In this document: positions 1 to 6,812 of the stretch, one piece after another | How the letters are laid out: the number at the start of each line of letters is the position of its first letter | Position numbering within the stretch: position 1 is the stretch's first letter | NCBI GenBank assembly: GCA_016778825.1 | Contig: JADHOU010000046.1 | Span: 1 to 9,104, forward strand | Source: Candidatus Puniceispirillum sp. | GTDB lineage: Bacteria; Pseudomonadota; Alphaproteobacteria; Puniceispirillales; Puniceispirillaceae | Length of the DNA: 9,104 bases | Direction of reading: 5' to 3' | Translations under genes and position numbers: made by a program | The notes under the pieces: generated by a model | Databases searched by the model: none | The model's input: only the letters and a program-made list of their open reading frames with translations | Told to the model about the DNA's origin: nothing

Positions 1-77
1 GCAACAAGCGCCCTGACTATCTGGCTAATTTCCTTGAGAATCTGGTCGATTGGGATTACGTCGCAGCGCAGCTCTAG
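1..77 (+). CDS. sodB: Superoxide dismutase (Fe/Mn family), C-terminal fragment
   Basis: Only the last 24 codons are inside the window; the frame starting at base 3 ends with TAG at 75-77. The visible peptide contains RPDYLANFLENLVDWDYVAA, which matches the C-terminal end of Fe/Mn superoxide dismutases (the family consensus runs like RP.Y...FL.NLV.W.FVA..L). The enzyme converts superoxide to hydrogen peroxide and oxygen, normally in the cytoplasm. The metal ligands (three His, one Asp) lie upstream of this fragment and cannot be seen, so iron versus manganese cannot be judged; the symbol sodB follows common alphaproteobacterial usage. An intrinsic terminator follows 75 bp downstream, so this is probably the last gene of its transcript. 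Confidence 0.85.
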   Translation, partial: NKRPDYLANFLENLVDWDYVAAQL

Positions 78-151
78 GCAATAAACAAGATCGTACTGCG
101 AAAGCCGCTATCCGTTTAGAGATCTGCCTTTGGCTTGCTGCCAAATATGAA

Positions 152-184
152 AGCCGTCACCTTATTTTAGGTGGCGGTTTTTTT
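152..184 (+). terminator. Intrinsic terminator after the superoxide dismutase gene
   Basis: The arm at 152-161 (AGCCGTCACC) pairs with 170-179 (GGTGGCGGTT) to give a 10-bp stem with two G-T wobbles and an 8-nt loop, running directly into a T7 tract (178-184). This is a textbook Rho-independent terminator on the plus strand. It isolates the dismutase gene from the small ORF at 313. Confidence 0.85.
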
Positions 185-300
185 ATGGCTCTTTGAATCG
201 CCAGAATTTAGGCAAAAATCGGCCTTAATCTGGCGTCATCAATGCCATGCTAGCAAGGCTTTGATGAAAGCCTGACCCCAATCAAAACAGCATTGAGACA

Positions 301-305
301 GAAGG
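301..305 (+). promoter_or_regulatory. Ribosome binding site for the small ORF at 313
   Basis: GAAGG lies 7 nt before the ATG at 313. It is the main evidence, together with the ORF's N-terminal hydrophobic segment, that this short frame is translated. No other in-frame start exists back to the stop at 265-267. Confidence 0.5.
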
Positions 306-312
306 CATTAAA

Positions 313-537
313 ATGGTTGTAGCAGTCGTCATACTGGTTGCATTTGGAATTTATCAAACCGATTCGGTGCATGAATTCCGCGCCAATAGCAATCACAATC
401 CAGTCTATAAAATTGTCAGAGGCGTGCCATGCGACTCAGGCCTGAAATCATCAGGCTATTCGATGGCGCCAACAGGCAAGCTTTATTTGAAACAGGTCAA
501 TCGTGATGGCACGGTTGGCGGTATTTGCCGTCCGTAA
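313..537 (+). CDS. Small hypothetical protein with N-terminal hydrophobic segment
   Basis: This is a 74-residue protein that I do not recognise. Residues 2-13 are strongly hydrophobic (VVAVVILVAFGI) with no positive charge before them, so the segment could be a short membrane anchor or an atypical signal sequence. The rest is polar and slightly basic, with two cysteines (C40 and C72) that could form a disulfide if the protein is exported; this is inference. A GAAGG sequence 7 nt upstream supports the start. It lies 128 bp after the superoxide dismutase terminator and so needs its own promoter, which I could not identify with confidence. It converges on argG with only 4 bp between the stop codons, which argues against a large wrong-frame artefact but does not prove coding. 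No function is proposed. Confidence 0.55.
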   Translation: MVVAVVILVAFGIYQTDSVHEFRANSNHNPVYKIVRGVPCDSGLKSSGYSMAPTGKLYLKQVNRDGTVGGICRP

Positions 538-541
538 AACC

Positions 542-1759
542 CTAGCCGTCTTGAACCATCTTCTTGACGCGAAGGCGAAGCGCATTCAACCGGATAAAGC
601 CATGCGCATCACTATGGTCATAATCAACCGCGCCATCTTCAAAGGTCACCAGATCGGCATTATAAAGCGAATTTGGTGATTTGCGGCCGGTGACGGTCAC
701 ATTGCCTTTATAAAGTTTTAACCGCACAACACCATTAACCGCATCACGGCAGCTATCAATCGCCGCCTGCAGCATTTCGCGTTCAGGCGAGAACCAGAAA
801 CCATTATAAACCAGCTCTGCATAGCGTGGCATCAATTCATCTTTGGTATGCATGGCACCGCGATCAAGCGTGATTGATTCCATGGCGCGGCGTGCTGTCA
901 GCAAAATAGTGCCGCCAGGTGTTTCGTAAACACCGCGTGACTTCATGCCAACAAACCGGTTTTCAACAAGATCAAGACGGCCAATACCGTTATCGCCGCC
1001 AAGTTTGTTGAGCGCGGCCAGCAAATTGGCAGGTGACAGCGCCTTGCCATCAATCGCCACCGGATCACCCGATTTAAAAGTGATTTCGATTTCGGTTGGT
1101 TTGTCGGGCGCATCTTCAGGCGATACGCTTCGTGAAAACACGTATTCTTCCGGAGCTACCCATGGGTCTTCAAGCACTTTGCCTTCGGCTGAAATATGCA
1201 GAAGATTCGCATCAACACTGAATGGGGCTTCGCCGCGTTTGTCTTTTGGAATTGGGATCTGGTTGGCTTCGGCATAGGCAATCAGTTTTGTTCGGCTGCT
1301 CAGGTCCCATTCACGCCAAGGCGCAATGACCTTGATATCGGGCTGTTGGGCATAATAGGCCAATTCAAACCGAACCTGATCATTGCCTTTGCCGGTGGCG
1401 CCATGTGAGACCGCCTCAGCGCCAACGTCACGGGCGATTTCGATTTGCCGTTTGGCAATCAAAGGCCGCGCAATTGACGTGCCAAGAAGATAGGCACCCT
1501 CATAAAGTGGGTTCGCCCGAAACATGGGGAAAACATAATCGCGCACAAATTCTTCACGCAAATCTTCGATATAGATTTGCTTGATTCCCATCATCTCGGC
1601 CTTGGCGCGTGCTGGCCCGATGTCTTCGCCCTGACCGATATCGGCCGTGAACGTAACCACCTCAGCGCGGTAATGGTCTTGCAACCAGCGCAGGATCACC
1701 GAAGTATCAAGGCCGCCTGAATAGGCGAGGACGACTTTTTTAATATCTTGCTTGCTCAT
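542..1759 (-). CDS. argG: Argininosuccinate synthase
   Basis: ArgG joins citrulline and aspartate, using ATP (released as AMP and PPi), to make argininosuccinate, the penultimate step of arginine synthesis; it is a cytoplasmic homotetramer. The 405-residue length fits the common bacterial form (about 400), not the longer E. coli form. The N-type ATP pyrophosphatase loop AYSGGLDTS is at residues 12-20, and the conserved block [13 protein letters not shown] at about 120-132 contributes to substrate and nucleotide binding. [11 protein letters not shown] and the C-terminal RKSPNSLY region are also typical. The start at [10 protein letters not shown] matches the usual family N-terminus, a few residues before the ATP loop. 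There is no convincing Shine-Dalgarno sequence before the ATG (the upstream bases read AATCTCTT), and a candidate promoter ends almost at the start codon. The gene follows the ABC permease gene by 104 bp on the same strand but probably has its own promoter. Confidence 0.97.
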   Translation of the reverse strand: MSKQDIKKVVLAYSGGLDTSVILRWLQDHYRAEVVTFTADIGQGEDIGPARAKAEMMGIKQIYIEDLREEFVRDYVFPMFRANPLYEGAYLLGTSIARPLIAKRQIEIARDVGAEAVSHGATGKGNDQVRFELAYYAQQPDIKVIAPWREWDLSSRTKLIAYAEANQIPIPKDKRGEAPFSVDANLLHISAEGKVLEDPWVAPEEYVFSRSVSPEDAPDKPTEIEITFKSGDPVAIDGKALSPANLLAALNKLGGDNGIGRLDLVENRFVGMKSRGVYETPGGTILLTARRAMESITLDRGAMHTKDELMPRYAELVYNGFWFSPEREMLQAAIDSCRDAVNGVVRLKLYKGNVTVTGRKSPNSLYNADLVTFEDGAVDYDHSDAHGFIRLNALRLRVKKMVQDG

Positions 1760-1767
1760 AAGAGATT

Positions 1768-1796
1768 GCTATATCCGATCACTGGCGGCCTCGCAA
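1768..1796 (-). promoter_or_regulatory. Candidate sigma-70-type promoter of argG, possibly leaderless
   Basis: On the minus strand TTGCGA (1796-1791) is followed, after exactly 17 bp, by TATAGC (1773-1768). Each box matches 4 of 6 consensus bases (TTGACA, TATAAT). With usual spacing, transcription would start near 1761, one or two bases before the argG ATG at 1759. This agrees with the lack of a ribosome binding site. It is a prediction from sequence only. Confidence 0.4.
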
Positions 1797-1818
1797 TGAC
1801 GTTTTTGCCGTTGATGCA

Positions 1819-1856
1819 TTTTTGCAAGAGGCTGTTTTTGCAAGAGGCTGTTTTTG
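1819..1856. repeat. 16-bp tandem repeat between the permease gene and argG
   Basis: The unit TTTTTGCAAGAGGCTG (1819-1834) is repeated perfectly at 1835-1850 and begins a third time (TTTTTG, 1851-1856). A fourth TTTTTGC occurs at 1802-1808, 17 bp before the first unit. The repeat fills most of the 104-bp gap upstream of argG. On the transcribed minus strand the T-tracts read as A5 tracts, so they cannot act as terminator tails for the permease gene. They could be a slippage duplication or an A-tract element upstream of the argG promoter. Confidence 0.9.
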
Positions 1857-1863
1857 GCCTAGT

Positions 1864-4392
1864 TTAAAGTTCACGAAGCAGGGGCGCCGGTTTGCGGCCA
1901 AGGGTTTTCATCGCGCCAGTCAGCCCCAGAACCGCCGTTGCCACGGCACCGGCAAGGGTGGTGCCAAAAACCAGCCAGCCATCAAGAATAAATTCCGCGC
2001 CTAAAAATCCATGAACCAAAGCCCAGCTTGCAAGACTGCCAATAAACGCCGCGGCAATGGCGGTAAGCAATCCTAAAAACGCATATTCAAGAAACCAGGC
2101 AAGGCCAATCGACAGGCGTGTTGCACCAAGCACTTTTAAAATAACCGAGTCAGCAAGCCGTTGCGACTCGCTGCTGGCAACGGTTCCGGCAAGAACCGCA
2201 ATGCCGGCAATCAGGGTGACAAGGGCGGTTAACCGCACCGCACCGCCAAGAAGGCCAATGACGCGCTGCGCGGTTGCCACCGCTTCTTTCACCGAAACCG
2301 CCGAAATATTTGAAAAGTTGCTGGTAACGGCGCGTTCAACCGCATCGGCGGCGGCGTCACTATCGGCATGGGTGGTTGCAATCCAGCTATGCGGGGCGGC
2401 ATCAAGAACGCCCGGATTCAGCACAAAAACAAAATTGATCTGAAAGCTTTGCCAATCCACTTCGCGAAGATTGGCGATTGTTGCGGTAATTTCGCGCCCA
2501 AGTACATTAATGCTAACCGTATCGCCAATCGTTAGGCCGAAATCACCAGCCGCATCTTCGGACATTGAAACAAGTGGCGGGCCGCTATAATCGCTTGGCC
2601 ACCAATCTCCGACAACAATCTCGCTTCCTTTGGGTGCCGATGCTGACCATGTCAAAGCACGGTCACCGCGTAGAATCCATGCCGATCCTTCGGGCGGGGT
2701 AATTTCCGCTGTCGGAATGTCATTGATCTTGGAAACGCGGCCACGAAGCATTGGGGTTTTGGTGATTTGTGTAATGCCATCAATTGATTTGGCAAGCTTT
2801 TCAAAGGCGTCAATCTGGCGTGGCTGAATATCAATAAAGAACCAAGCCGGCGCATCTTCGGCAACTCGATTATCAATTTGACGGCCAAGATTGGATTCGC
2901 TTACTGATACCGTCACCAAAACCGAAAGCCCAAGCCCAAAGGCAATGATAACCGAGCGCACGGGTGAGCCGGGGCGGGTAATATTGGACAATGCCAAACG
3001 GGCAGGAACAAAACGCGGCAGGGGCGCAAGGCGCAATAGCCGCACCAGAATGTTGCCAAGAACCGATAATAGCAATAACGAAGCTAGCGAGCCGCCGATA
3101 AAGCTGGCGGTAATGCCGAGATTATGCGTTGCAAGATAGGCCAGCCATGTCAGGCCAATGGCCGCTATGATCATCATCACAAGATAGCGCGGTTTGGGCC
3201 AGCCATCGGGCATTTCGATTAAGCTGCGAAACAGATCACCAGCGCGCACTTCTTCAGCTTTGGCCAGCGGCCATACAGCAAACAGAAAAGCGGTGCCAAG
3301 CCCAAAACCGGCAGCAATGATCAATGGCACTGGATAGATTGTCATTTCAAGCGGAACAGTGACATAGCCGGACAGGATGTGAATGGCAAATAGCGGGGCA
3401 ATCGCCGCAACGGTCAACCCTGCTGCAACCCCACAAGTGGCGACCACAAATATTTGCAAAAGATAGATTCGGAAAATTAAAATTGATGGTGCGCCAAGAC
3501 ATTTCAGCGTGGCAATAACCGGCATCCGGCTTGCCAGCCATGCGCGCACAGCACCCGCAACCCCAAGCCCGCCAATAAGAAGCGCGGTCAGGCCAACAAG
3601 CACCAGAAAAATTTCCGCCTGATTGACAAAACGGTCAAATCCAGGGGCGGCGCTGGCAACTTCGCGCACCCTTGCGTGGGTTGGTGCGGTAAGCTGGTTT
3701 AATGTGGCCATCGCCGCATCACGGTCTTGCGGGTTATCAAGCAAAAGCCGATAACGATAGGTGATAAATGACCCGGGTTGCTGCAGGCCGGTGGCGGCCA
3801 AAGTCGTATCCGAGATCAGCACGCGCGGACCAAAACTAACAAAGCTGATTGACCGGTCAGGCTCGCTGGTCAGCGCTGCGCGGACCTCAACATCAAGATT
3901 GCCAAGACGGGCGCGATCACCCGGCTTCAAGCCAAGACTGCGAAGCAAAGCGTCATCGGCGACAAGTCCCGCCTGATCAAGCGCATCAGCGAGCGGCATT
4001 AACGGCGCTGTCGCGGCAGTGCCAACAAGCGGCCATTTACTGTCAACGGCTTTTAATTCAACCAGCTTTCGCCGGTCGCTTGCTTGCAGCATGGCGCGCA
4101 TCTGAACCACTTTTGACACTGTGCCAAAACGGCTGGCGGCCTCAATAATTTCGGGGATTGGCGCGGTATGAAGACTGCTGATTTCAATATCGCCACCAAG
4201 CAGAATACGTGCATTATCACTAATCCCGCTTCGCATTGATTCAGCAACCGAACCAACGGTGCCAATCGCGGCAACGCCAAGAAGTAAAGCCCCTAAAAAG
4301 ACCCGAAACCGGCCAAGGCTGCCGCGCATTTCGCGTTTGGCAAGCTGCCAGGCAAAGCCCCATCCGTCACGGCTTGCGGTAATTGGACTCAT
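1864..4392 (-). CDS. ybbP: YbbP-like ABC transporter permease (FtsX/MacB family)
   Basis: This inner-membrane permease has 842 residues from the chosen start. The pattern is that of long FtsX-type permeases with ten predicted membrane segments. One N-terminal segment lies at about 31-51. A periplasmic MacB-like domain spans about 52-258. Six segments lie at about 262-285, 311-339, 354-376, 404-422, 429-452 and 477-498. A second periplasmic domain spans about 500-710, and three last segments lie at about 713-737, 765-795 and 805-827. Both FtsX cores carry the usual cytoplasmic coupling motif: IATLKCLGAP at about 293-302 and VILKVLGATR at about 750-759. An upstream in-frame ATG at 4437 would add 15 residues, but the ATG at 4390-4392 overlaps the ATPase stop as ATGA and gives the typical N-terminus, so it is preferred. 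With the ATPase it should form a mechanotransmission-type machine acting on lipids or envelope substrates; the exact substrate is inference. Confidence 0.88.
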   Translation of the reverse strand: MSPITASRDGWGFAWQLAKREMRGSLGRFRVFLGALLLGVAAIGTVGSVAESMRSGISDNARILLGGDIEISSLHTAPIPEIIEAASRFGTVSKVVQMRAMLQASDRRKLVELKAVDSKWPLVGTAATAPLMPLADALDQAGLVADDALLRSLGLKPGDRARLGNLDVEVRAALTSEPDRSISFVSFGPRVLISDTTLAATGLQQPGSFITYRYRLLLDNPQDRDAAMATLNQLTAPTHARVREVASAAPGFDRFVNQAEIFLVLVGLTALLIGGLGVAGAVRAWLASRMPVIATLKCLGAPSILIFRIYLLQIFVVATCGVAAGLTVAAIAPLFAIHILSGYVTVPLEMTIYPVPLIIAAGFGLGTAFLFAVWPLAKAEEVRAGDLFRSLIEMPDGWPKPRYLVMMIIAAIGLTWLAYLATHNLGITASFIGGSLASLLLLSVLGNILVRLLRLAPLPRFVPARLALSNITRPGSPVRSVIIAFGLGLSVLVTVSVSESNLGRQIDNRVAEDAPAWFFIDIQPRQIDAFEKLAKSIDGITQITKTPMLRGRVSKINDIPTAEITPPEGSAWILRGDRALTWSASAPKGSEIVVGDWWPSDYSGPPLVSMSEDAAGDFGLTIGDTVSINVLGREITATIANLREVDWQSFQINFVFVLNPGVLDAAPHSWIATTHADSDAAADAVERAVTSNFSNISAVSVKEAVATAQRVIGLLGGAVRLTALVTLIAGIAVLAGTVASSESQRLADSVILKVLGATRLSIGLAWFLEYAFLGLLTAIAAAFIGSLASWALVHGFLGAEFILDGWLVFGTTLAGAVATAVLGLTGAMKTLGRKPAPLLREL

Positions 4393-5156
4393 GGCTTTGC
4401 GGTGATCTCGGCGGGTGTTTGTAACGGTCTTGGCCACTGTTTGGTGTCTCTGGCAATCAAGCCATCTTCGATTTCAAGAACGCGCGAACAGCGGGCGGCA
4501 AGCGATGCATCATGCGTGACAAGCACCAGTGCGGCACCAGCCTCGTGCGCACTTTTGAACAGGATATTGACGACTTTTTCGCCAGTGGCACTGTCAAGAT
4601 TTCCGGTTGGTTCATCGGCCAAAAGAATGCGGGGTTTGGGGGCAATGGCGCGGGCAATCGCAACACGCTGTTGTTCGCCGCCCGACATTTGATCGGGAAG
4701 ATGCGTCAAGCGGTGCCCTAATCCAACCGACCGAAGGGCCGCCGCAGCACTTGTTTCAGCATCGGCGCGGCCAGCTAGTTCAAGCGGGATCGACACATTT
4801 TGCAAGGCGGTGAGTGACGGGATCAGGCGAAATGCCTGAAACACAATGCCAACCATGTCGCGGCGCAAAGCGGCAAGCGGATCTTCTTGCATATTGGTAA
4901 TATCGGTTCCAGCCAACGCAATGCGCCCCTTGGTCAAGGTTTCAAGGCCGGCCATCACCATCAATAGACTGGTCTTGCCAGCGCCGCTTGGCCCTAAAAC
5001 GCCAACGGTTTCACCAGCGCCGATTTGCAAATTGATGCCCTTTAGAATTTTGACTTTTGCCGCCGCTGTGCCAAGGGTCAGATGCGCAGCGTTGAGATCA
5101 ATAACGGCTGGATCAATTGCGGCTGGTTCATTTGCAGCTTTGGATGATGATGCCAT
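4389..5156 (-). CDS. ybbA: YbbA-like ABC transporter ATP-binding protein (LolD/MacB type)
   Basis: This is the cytoplasmic ATPase partner of the adjacent permease, 255 residues from the chosen start. Visible motifs in order are Walker A GPSGAGKTS (55-63), Q-loop Q107 in IVFQAFRLIPSLTALQNV (the LolD/MacB-type Q-loop region), signature MSGGEQQR (157-164; the usual first Leu is Met), Walker B ILLADE with catalytic E182, D-loop GNLDS (185-189) and switch H215 in VTHD. The frame is open back to an ATG at 5291. That extension is not like this family and consumes most of the intergenic region, and an AAGGA (5174-5170) precedes the ATG at 5156, so 5156 is preferred. The stop overlaps the permease start (ATGA), implying translational coupling and 1:1 synthesis. 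It is transcribed away from the TesA-like esterase, the arrangement known for ybbA-ybbP and tesA in many proteobacteria. Confidence 0.92.
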   Translation of the reverse strand: MASSSKAANEPAAIDPAVIDLNAAHLTLGTAAAKVKILKGINLQIGAGETVGVLGPSGAGKTSLLMVMAGLETLTKGRIALAGTDITNMQEDPLAALRRDMVGIVFQAFRLIPSLTALQNVSIPLELAGRADAETSAAAALRSVGLGHRLTHLPDQMSGGEQQRVAIARAIAPKPRILLADEPTGNLDSATGEKVVNILFKSAHEAGAALVLVTHDASLAARCSRVLEIEDGLIARDTKQWPRPLQTPAEITAKP

Positions 5157-5169
5157 GAAACTAGTCCAA

Positions 5170-5174
5170 TCCTT
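5170..5174 (-). promoter_or_regulatory. Ribosome binding site for the ABC ATPase gene
   Basis: On the minus strand AAGGA (5174-5170) lies 13 nt before the ATG at 5156. The spacing is longer than ideal. It still favours 5156 over the upstream in-frame ATG at 5291. Confidence 0.4.
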
Positions 5175-5347
5175 GATCGTGATGCCCGCAATATGGGCTG
5201 GTGGGTCATTGATAATCTGTGCACTCTGGAAAAACCGGCTTGTATCTACTACATGCAGGTAAGGCTGGTTAACAAATCGCGGCGCGACCATGCCGTAGGG
5301 GGTTACAATCCTCGGTAAAACATATGGGTTGGTCTTGTGCCAAGATC

Positions 5348-5353
5348 AAGGGA
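5348..5353 (+). promoter_or_regulatory. Ribosome binding site fixing the esterase start
   Basis: AAGGGA (5348-5353) lies 6 nt before the ATG at 5360. This makes 5360 a much better start than the in-frame ATG at 5324, which lacks a comparable site. Confidence 0.65.
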
Positions 5354-5359
5354 AACGCA

Positions 5360-6046
5360 ATGATGATAGCTGAATTTTTCTGCCGCCTTTTGGGGCTATT
5401 TGGCCGCTGTCGCCATTTTGTTAAACCGATGGCATTGGCCGGCATGATGGCGCTGATGCCGGTATCATCAATCATGGCCACGGGTCAGCCAGTTTTGATG
5501 GTTCTTGGTGACTCGCTTGTTGCCGGTCATGGTTTGCCGCAGGATGAGGCCTTTCCCATTGTTCTTGGCCGGTTGTTGAAAAAAGACGGCGTTGATGTTA
5601 AGGTCGTCAATGCAGGGGTTTCGGGTGATACCACCGCTGGTGGGCTGGCGCGTCTCGATTGGTCGCTTGCTGCCAAACCTGATGCTGCGATCATTGTTCT
5701 CGGGGGTAATGATTTGCTTCGCGGCCTTGAGCCTGCGGCAAGCTATCGCAATCTTGAGGGCATCATCGAACAGCTTGCGGCGAATCAAATTGAGGTACTT
5801 CTTGCTGGAATGCAGGCACCGCGCAATCTGGGTGCCGATTATGCAAATGAATTTGATGCGATCTATGACCGTTTGGCAAAGCGTCACAAGATTTTATTCT
5901 ATCCTTTTTTTCTGGATGGTGTGGCCCTGCAGCCAGCGATGAATCAGCCTGATGGAATGCACCCGAACGAGCAAGGGGTGGCATATATTGCGACAAAGAT
6001 TTTGCCGCTGGTAAAAACCTTGCTATCGAAAACCGGTAAATCATAA
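5360..6046 (+). CDS. tesA: TesA-type GDSL arylesterase / lysophospholipase / thioesterase
   Basis: This 228-residue protein is an SGNH/GDSL hydrolase, expected in the periplasm, that cleaves ester or thioester bonds (acyl-CoA, lysophospholipid, aryl esters in the TesA family). All SGNH blocks are visible: GDSLVAGHGL with nucleophile S52, NAGVSGDTT with oxyanion G89, GGND with N117, and DGMHPN with catalytic D198 and H201. The N-terminus is basic (R9, R16, R18, K22), followed by a hydrophobic stretch (about 24-38) and a plausible signal-peptidase site near SIMA/TG (residue 40). An in-frame ATG at 5324 would add 12 residues, but AAGGGA 6 nt before 5360 supports the later start; ATG codons occur in tandem at 5360 and 5363. 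The gene is divergent from the YbbA/YbbP-like ABC genes, which suggests a shared role in clearing or processing lipid molecules at the envelope; this last point is inference. Confidence 0.92.
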   Translation: MMIAEFFCRLLGLFGRCRHFVKPMALAGMMALMPVSSIMATGQPVLMVLGDSLVAGHGLPQDEAFPIVLGRLLKKDGVDVKVVNAGVSGDTTAGGLARLDWSLAAKPDAAIIVLGGNDLLRGLEPAASYRNLEGIIEQLAANQIEVLLAGMQAPRNLGADYANEFDAIYDRLAKRHKILFYPFFLDGVALQPAMNQPDGMHPNEQGVAYIATKILPLVKTLLSKTGKS

Positions 6047-6175
6047 TTATGGCGCGGCGATAGCGTTCGGGCAGTTACGTTTTCGGCGGGCAGTTTTTAG
6101 ATTGACGCATTTTGGAAAGTCTTTGCATCACGGCGCGAGGTATCCTAAAACAATCTGTATAGCCGCATGCGGGTT

Positions 6176-6204
6176 TTGTATCAGTTTTACATTGATGCCA
6201 TAAA
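6176..6204 (+). promoter_or_regulatory. Weak candidate promoter for the IalB-like/rlmN operon
   Basis: TTGTAT (6176-6181) and CATAAA (6199-6204) are separated by 17 bp; they match the consensus at 3-4 of 6 positions each. Transcription would start near 6211, leaving a leader of about 80 nt that includes the hairpin at 6223-6252. Confidence 0.25.
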
Positions 6205-6222
6205 CCGATGACACTTTGGAAA

Positions 6223-6252
6223 GACACGCCCCGATGGGGCCATTATTGTGTC
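6223..6252 (+). other. Hairpin in the probable leader of the IalB-like gene
   Basis: GCCCC-GAT-GGGGC (6228-6240) forms a 5-bp all-GC stem with a 3-nt loop. It is extended by GACAC (6223-6227) pairing with GTGTC (6248-6252) across a 7-nt asymmetric bulge (6241-6247). No T-tract follows, so it is not an intrinsic terminator. It ends 22 nt before the ribosome binding site and might affect RNA stability or translation, or be only a protein-binding site in DNA. Confidence 0.4.
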
Positions 6253-6290
6253 AGTGAGACCAGACAAGCGAATAAAGGAAGAGTGAATAA

Positions 6291-6812
6291 ATGTTCAGAC
6301 TCAGCAGAATGATGGGTGTTTTCACAATGGTGATCGCGACCAGTTTTGCAGCAGCGCCTGCCTTTGCCGAACCGGTACAGATGCTCATTGAAAAGGACTG
6401 GGGCGCCTATCGCTATGATAATGATGGCAGCCGCATTTGTTTTGTCAGCAGCGTGCCAACCACAAGCAAAGGCAAATATGATCCAGAAAACCGCGGTGAT
6501 ATCAGGGTTTTTGTGTCGCATGGCCCGGGCAAGGCTGAACGTGATGTTGTTCAGGTGATTGCTGGCTATCGCTATAAGGCGCAGTCGGATGTAATCTTAT
6601 CGATTGACGGCAAAAGCTTTAAATTATTCACCCTTGAAGACCGTGCCTATGCCGAAAGCGAAGAAGATGACCGGCGGATTATCGTGCAGATGAAACGTGG
6701 TAACAAAATGACCGTCATTGGCACCTCTAGCCGCGGCACTAAAACCACCGACACCTATTCATTGGCAGGCTTTACCAAGACCAAAGCCGTCATTGATAAG
6801 ACCTGCAAATGA
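6291..6812 (+). CDS. Invasion-associated locus B (IalB) family periplasmic protein
   Basis: This 173-residue exported protein belongs to the family named after Bartonella IalB; its biochemical role is unknown, and the name does not imply virulence here. A clear signal peptide runs to AFA/EP (cleavage after A26), with R3 and R6 before a hydrophobic core. The mature part has the DWGAYRY opening and the typical [15 protein letters not shown] motif near residues 144-158, seen in the alphaproteobacterial form encoded beside rlmN. Cysteines C50 and C172 probably form a disulfide. The start is supported by AAGGAAG at 6275-6281. Its TGA overlaps the rlmN ATG (ATGA at 6809-6812), so the two genes share a transcript and are translationally coupled, although no functional link between them is known to me. 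Confidence 0.85.
   Translation: MFRLSRMMGVFTMVIATSFAAAPAFAEPVQMLIEKDWGAYRYDNDGSRICFVSSVPTTSKGKYDPENRGDIRVFVSHGPGKAERDVVQVIAGYRYKAQSDVILSIDGKSFKLFTLEDRAYAESEEDDRRIIVQMKRGNKMTVIGTSSRGTKTTDTYSLAGFTKTKAVIDKTCK

Larger units (their letters stand above)
5157..5359. other. Divergent intergenic region between the ABC operon and the esterase gene
   Basis: This 203-bp gap must hold the start signals for both the leftward ABC operon and the rightward esterase gene. I see a TACAAT (5304-5309, plus strand) that could be a -10 box for the esterase gene, but no good -35 lies 16-18 bp upstream. No convincing minus-strand promoter, operator palindrome or small gene was found. Reading frames crossing it are extensions of the flanking genes that do not resemble their families. 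Confidence 0.5.
6047..6290. other. Intergenic region upstream of the IalB-like gene
   Basis: This 244-bp gap contains no credible gene. It holds a short perfect palindrome CCGCATGCGG (6163-6172), a 9-bp direct repeat TTTGGAAAG (6111-6119 and 6215-6223), a weak candidate promoter (6176-6204), a hairpin (6223-6252) and the ribosome binding site of the next gene (AAGGAAG at 6275-6281). I see no strong intrinsic terminator for the esterase gene. Confidence 0.6.

Noticed and set aside
945..1408. Open plus-strand frames inside argG and similar antisense frames inside the permease, ATPase and esterase genes
   Set aside because: They lie wholly within strongly conserved genes on the other strand, lack recognisable domains and have biased composition expected of frame shadows.
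1819..1856. Tandem repeat as a CRISPR-like array or as a terminator of the permease gene
   Set aside because: The units are directly adjacent with no spacers, there are only two full copies, and on the minus strand the homopolymer runs are A, not T.
1822..2004. 60-codon plus-strand frame overlapping the repeat and the end of the permease gene
   Set aside because: It covers the low-complexity repeat and conserved permease codons on the opposite strand, with no ribosome binding site or recognisable motif.
4393..4437. Permease start at 4437 instead of 4392
   Set aside because: It would overlap the ATPase gene by 49 bp. The ATG at 4392 gives the common 4-bp ATGA overlap and the usual short N-terminus before the first helix.
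5157..5291. N-terminal extension of the ABC ATPase to an ATG at 5291
   Set aside because: The extra 45 residues do not look like an ABC ATPase N-terminus, cover most of the divergent promoter region, and a better-supported start with an AAGGA upstream exists at 5156.
5324..5359. Esterase start at 5324
   Set aside because: No good ribosome binding site precedes it, while AAGGGA 6 nt before 5360 clearly marks the later start and leaves a normal signal peptide.
6162..6177. CCGCATGCGG followed by TTTT as a terminator for the esterase gene
   Set aside because: The palindrome is perfect in DNA, but as RNA it can only form a 3-bp stem with a 4-nt loop, and the T-run is only four bases; it is too weak to call.
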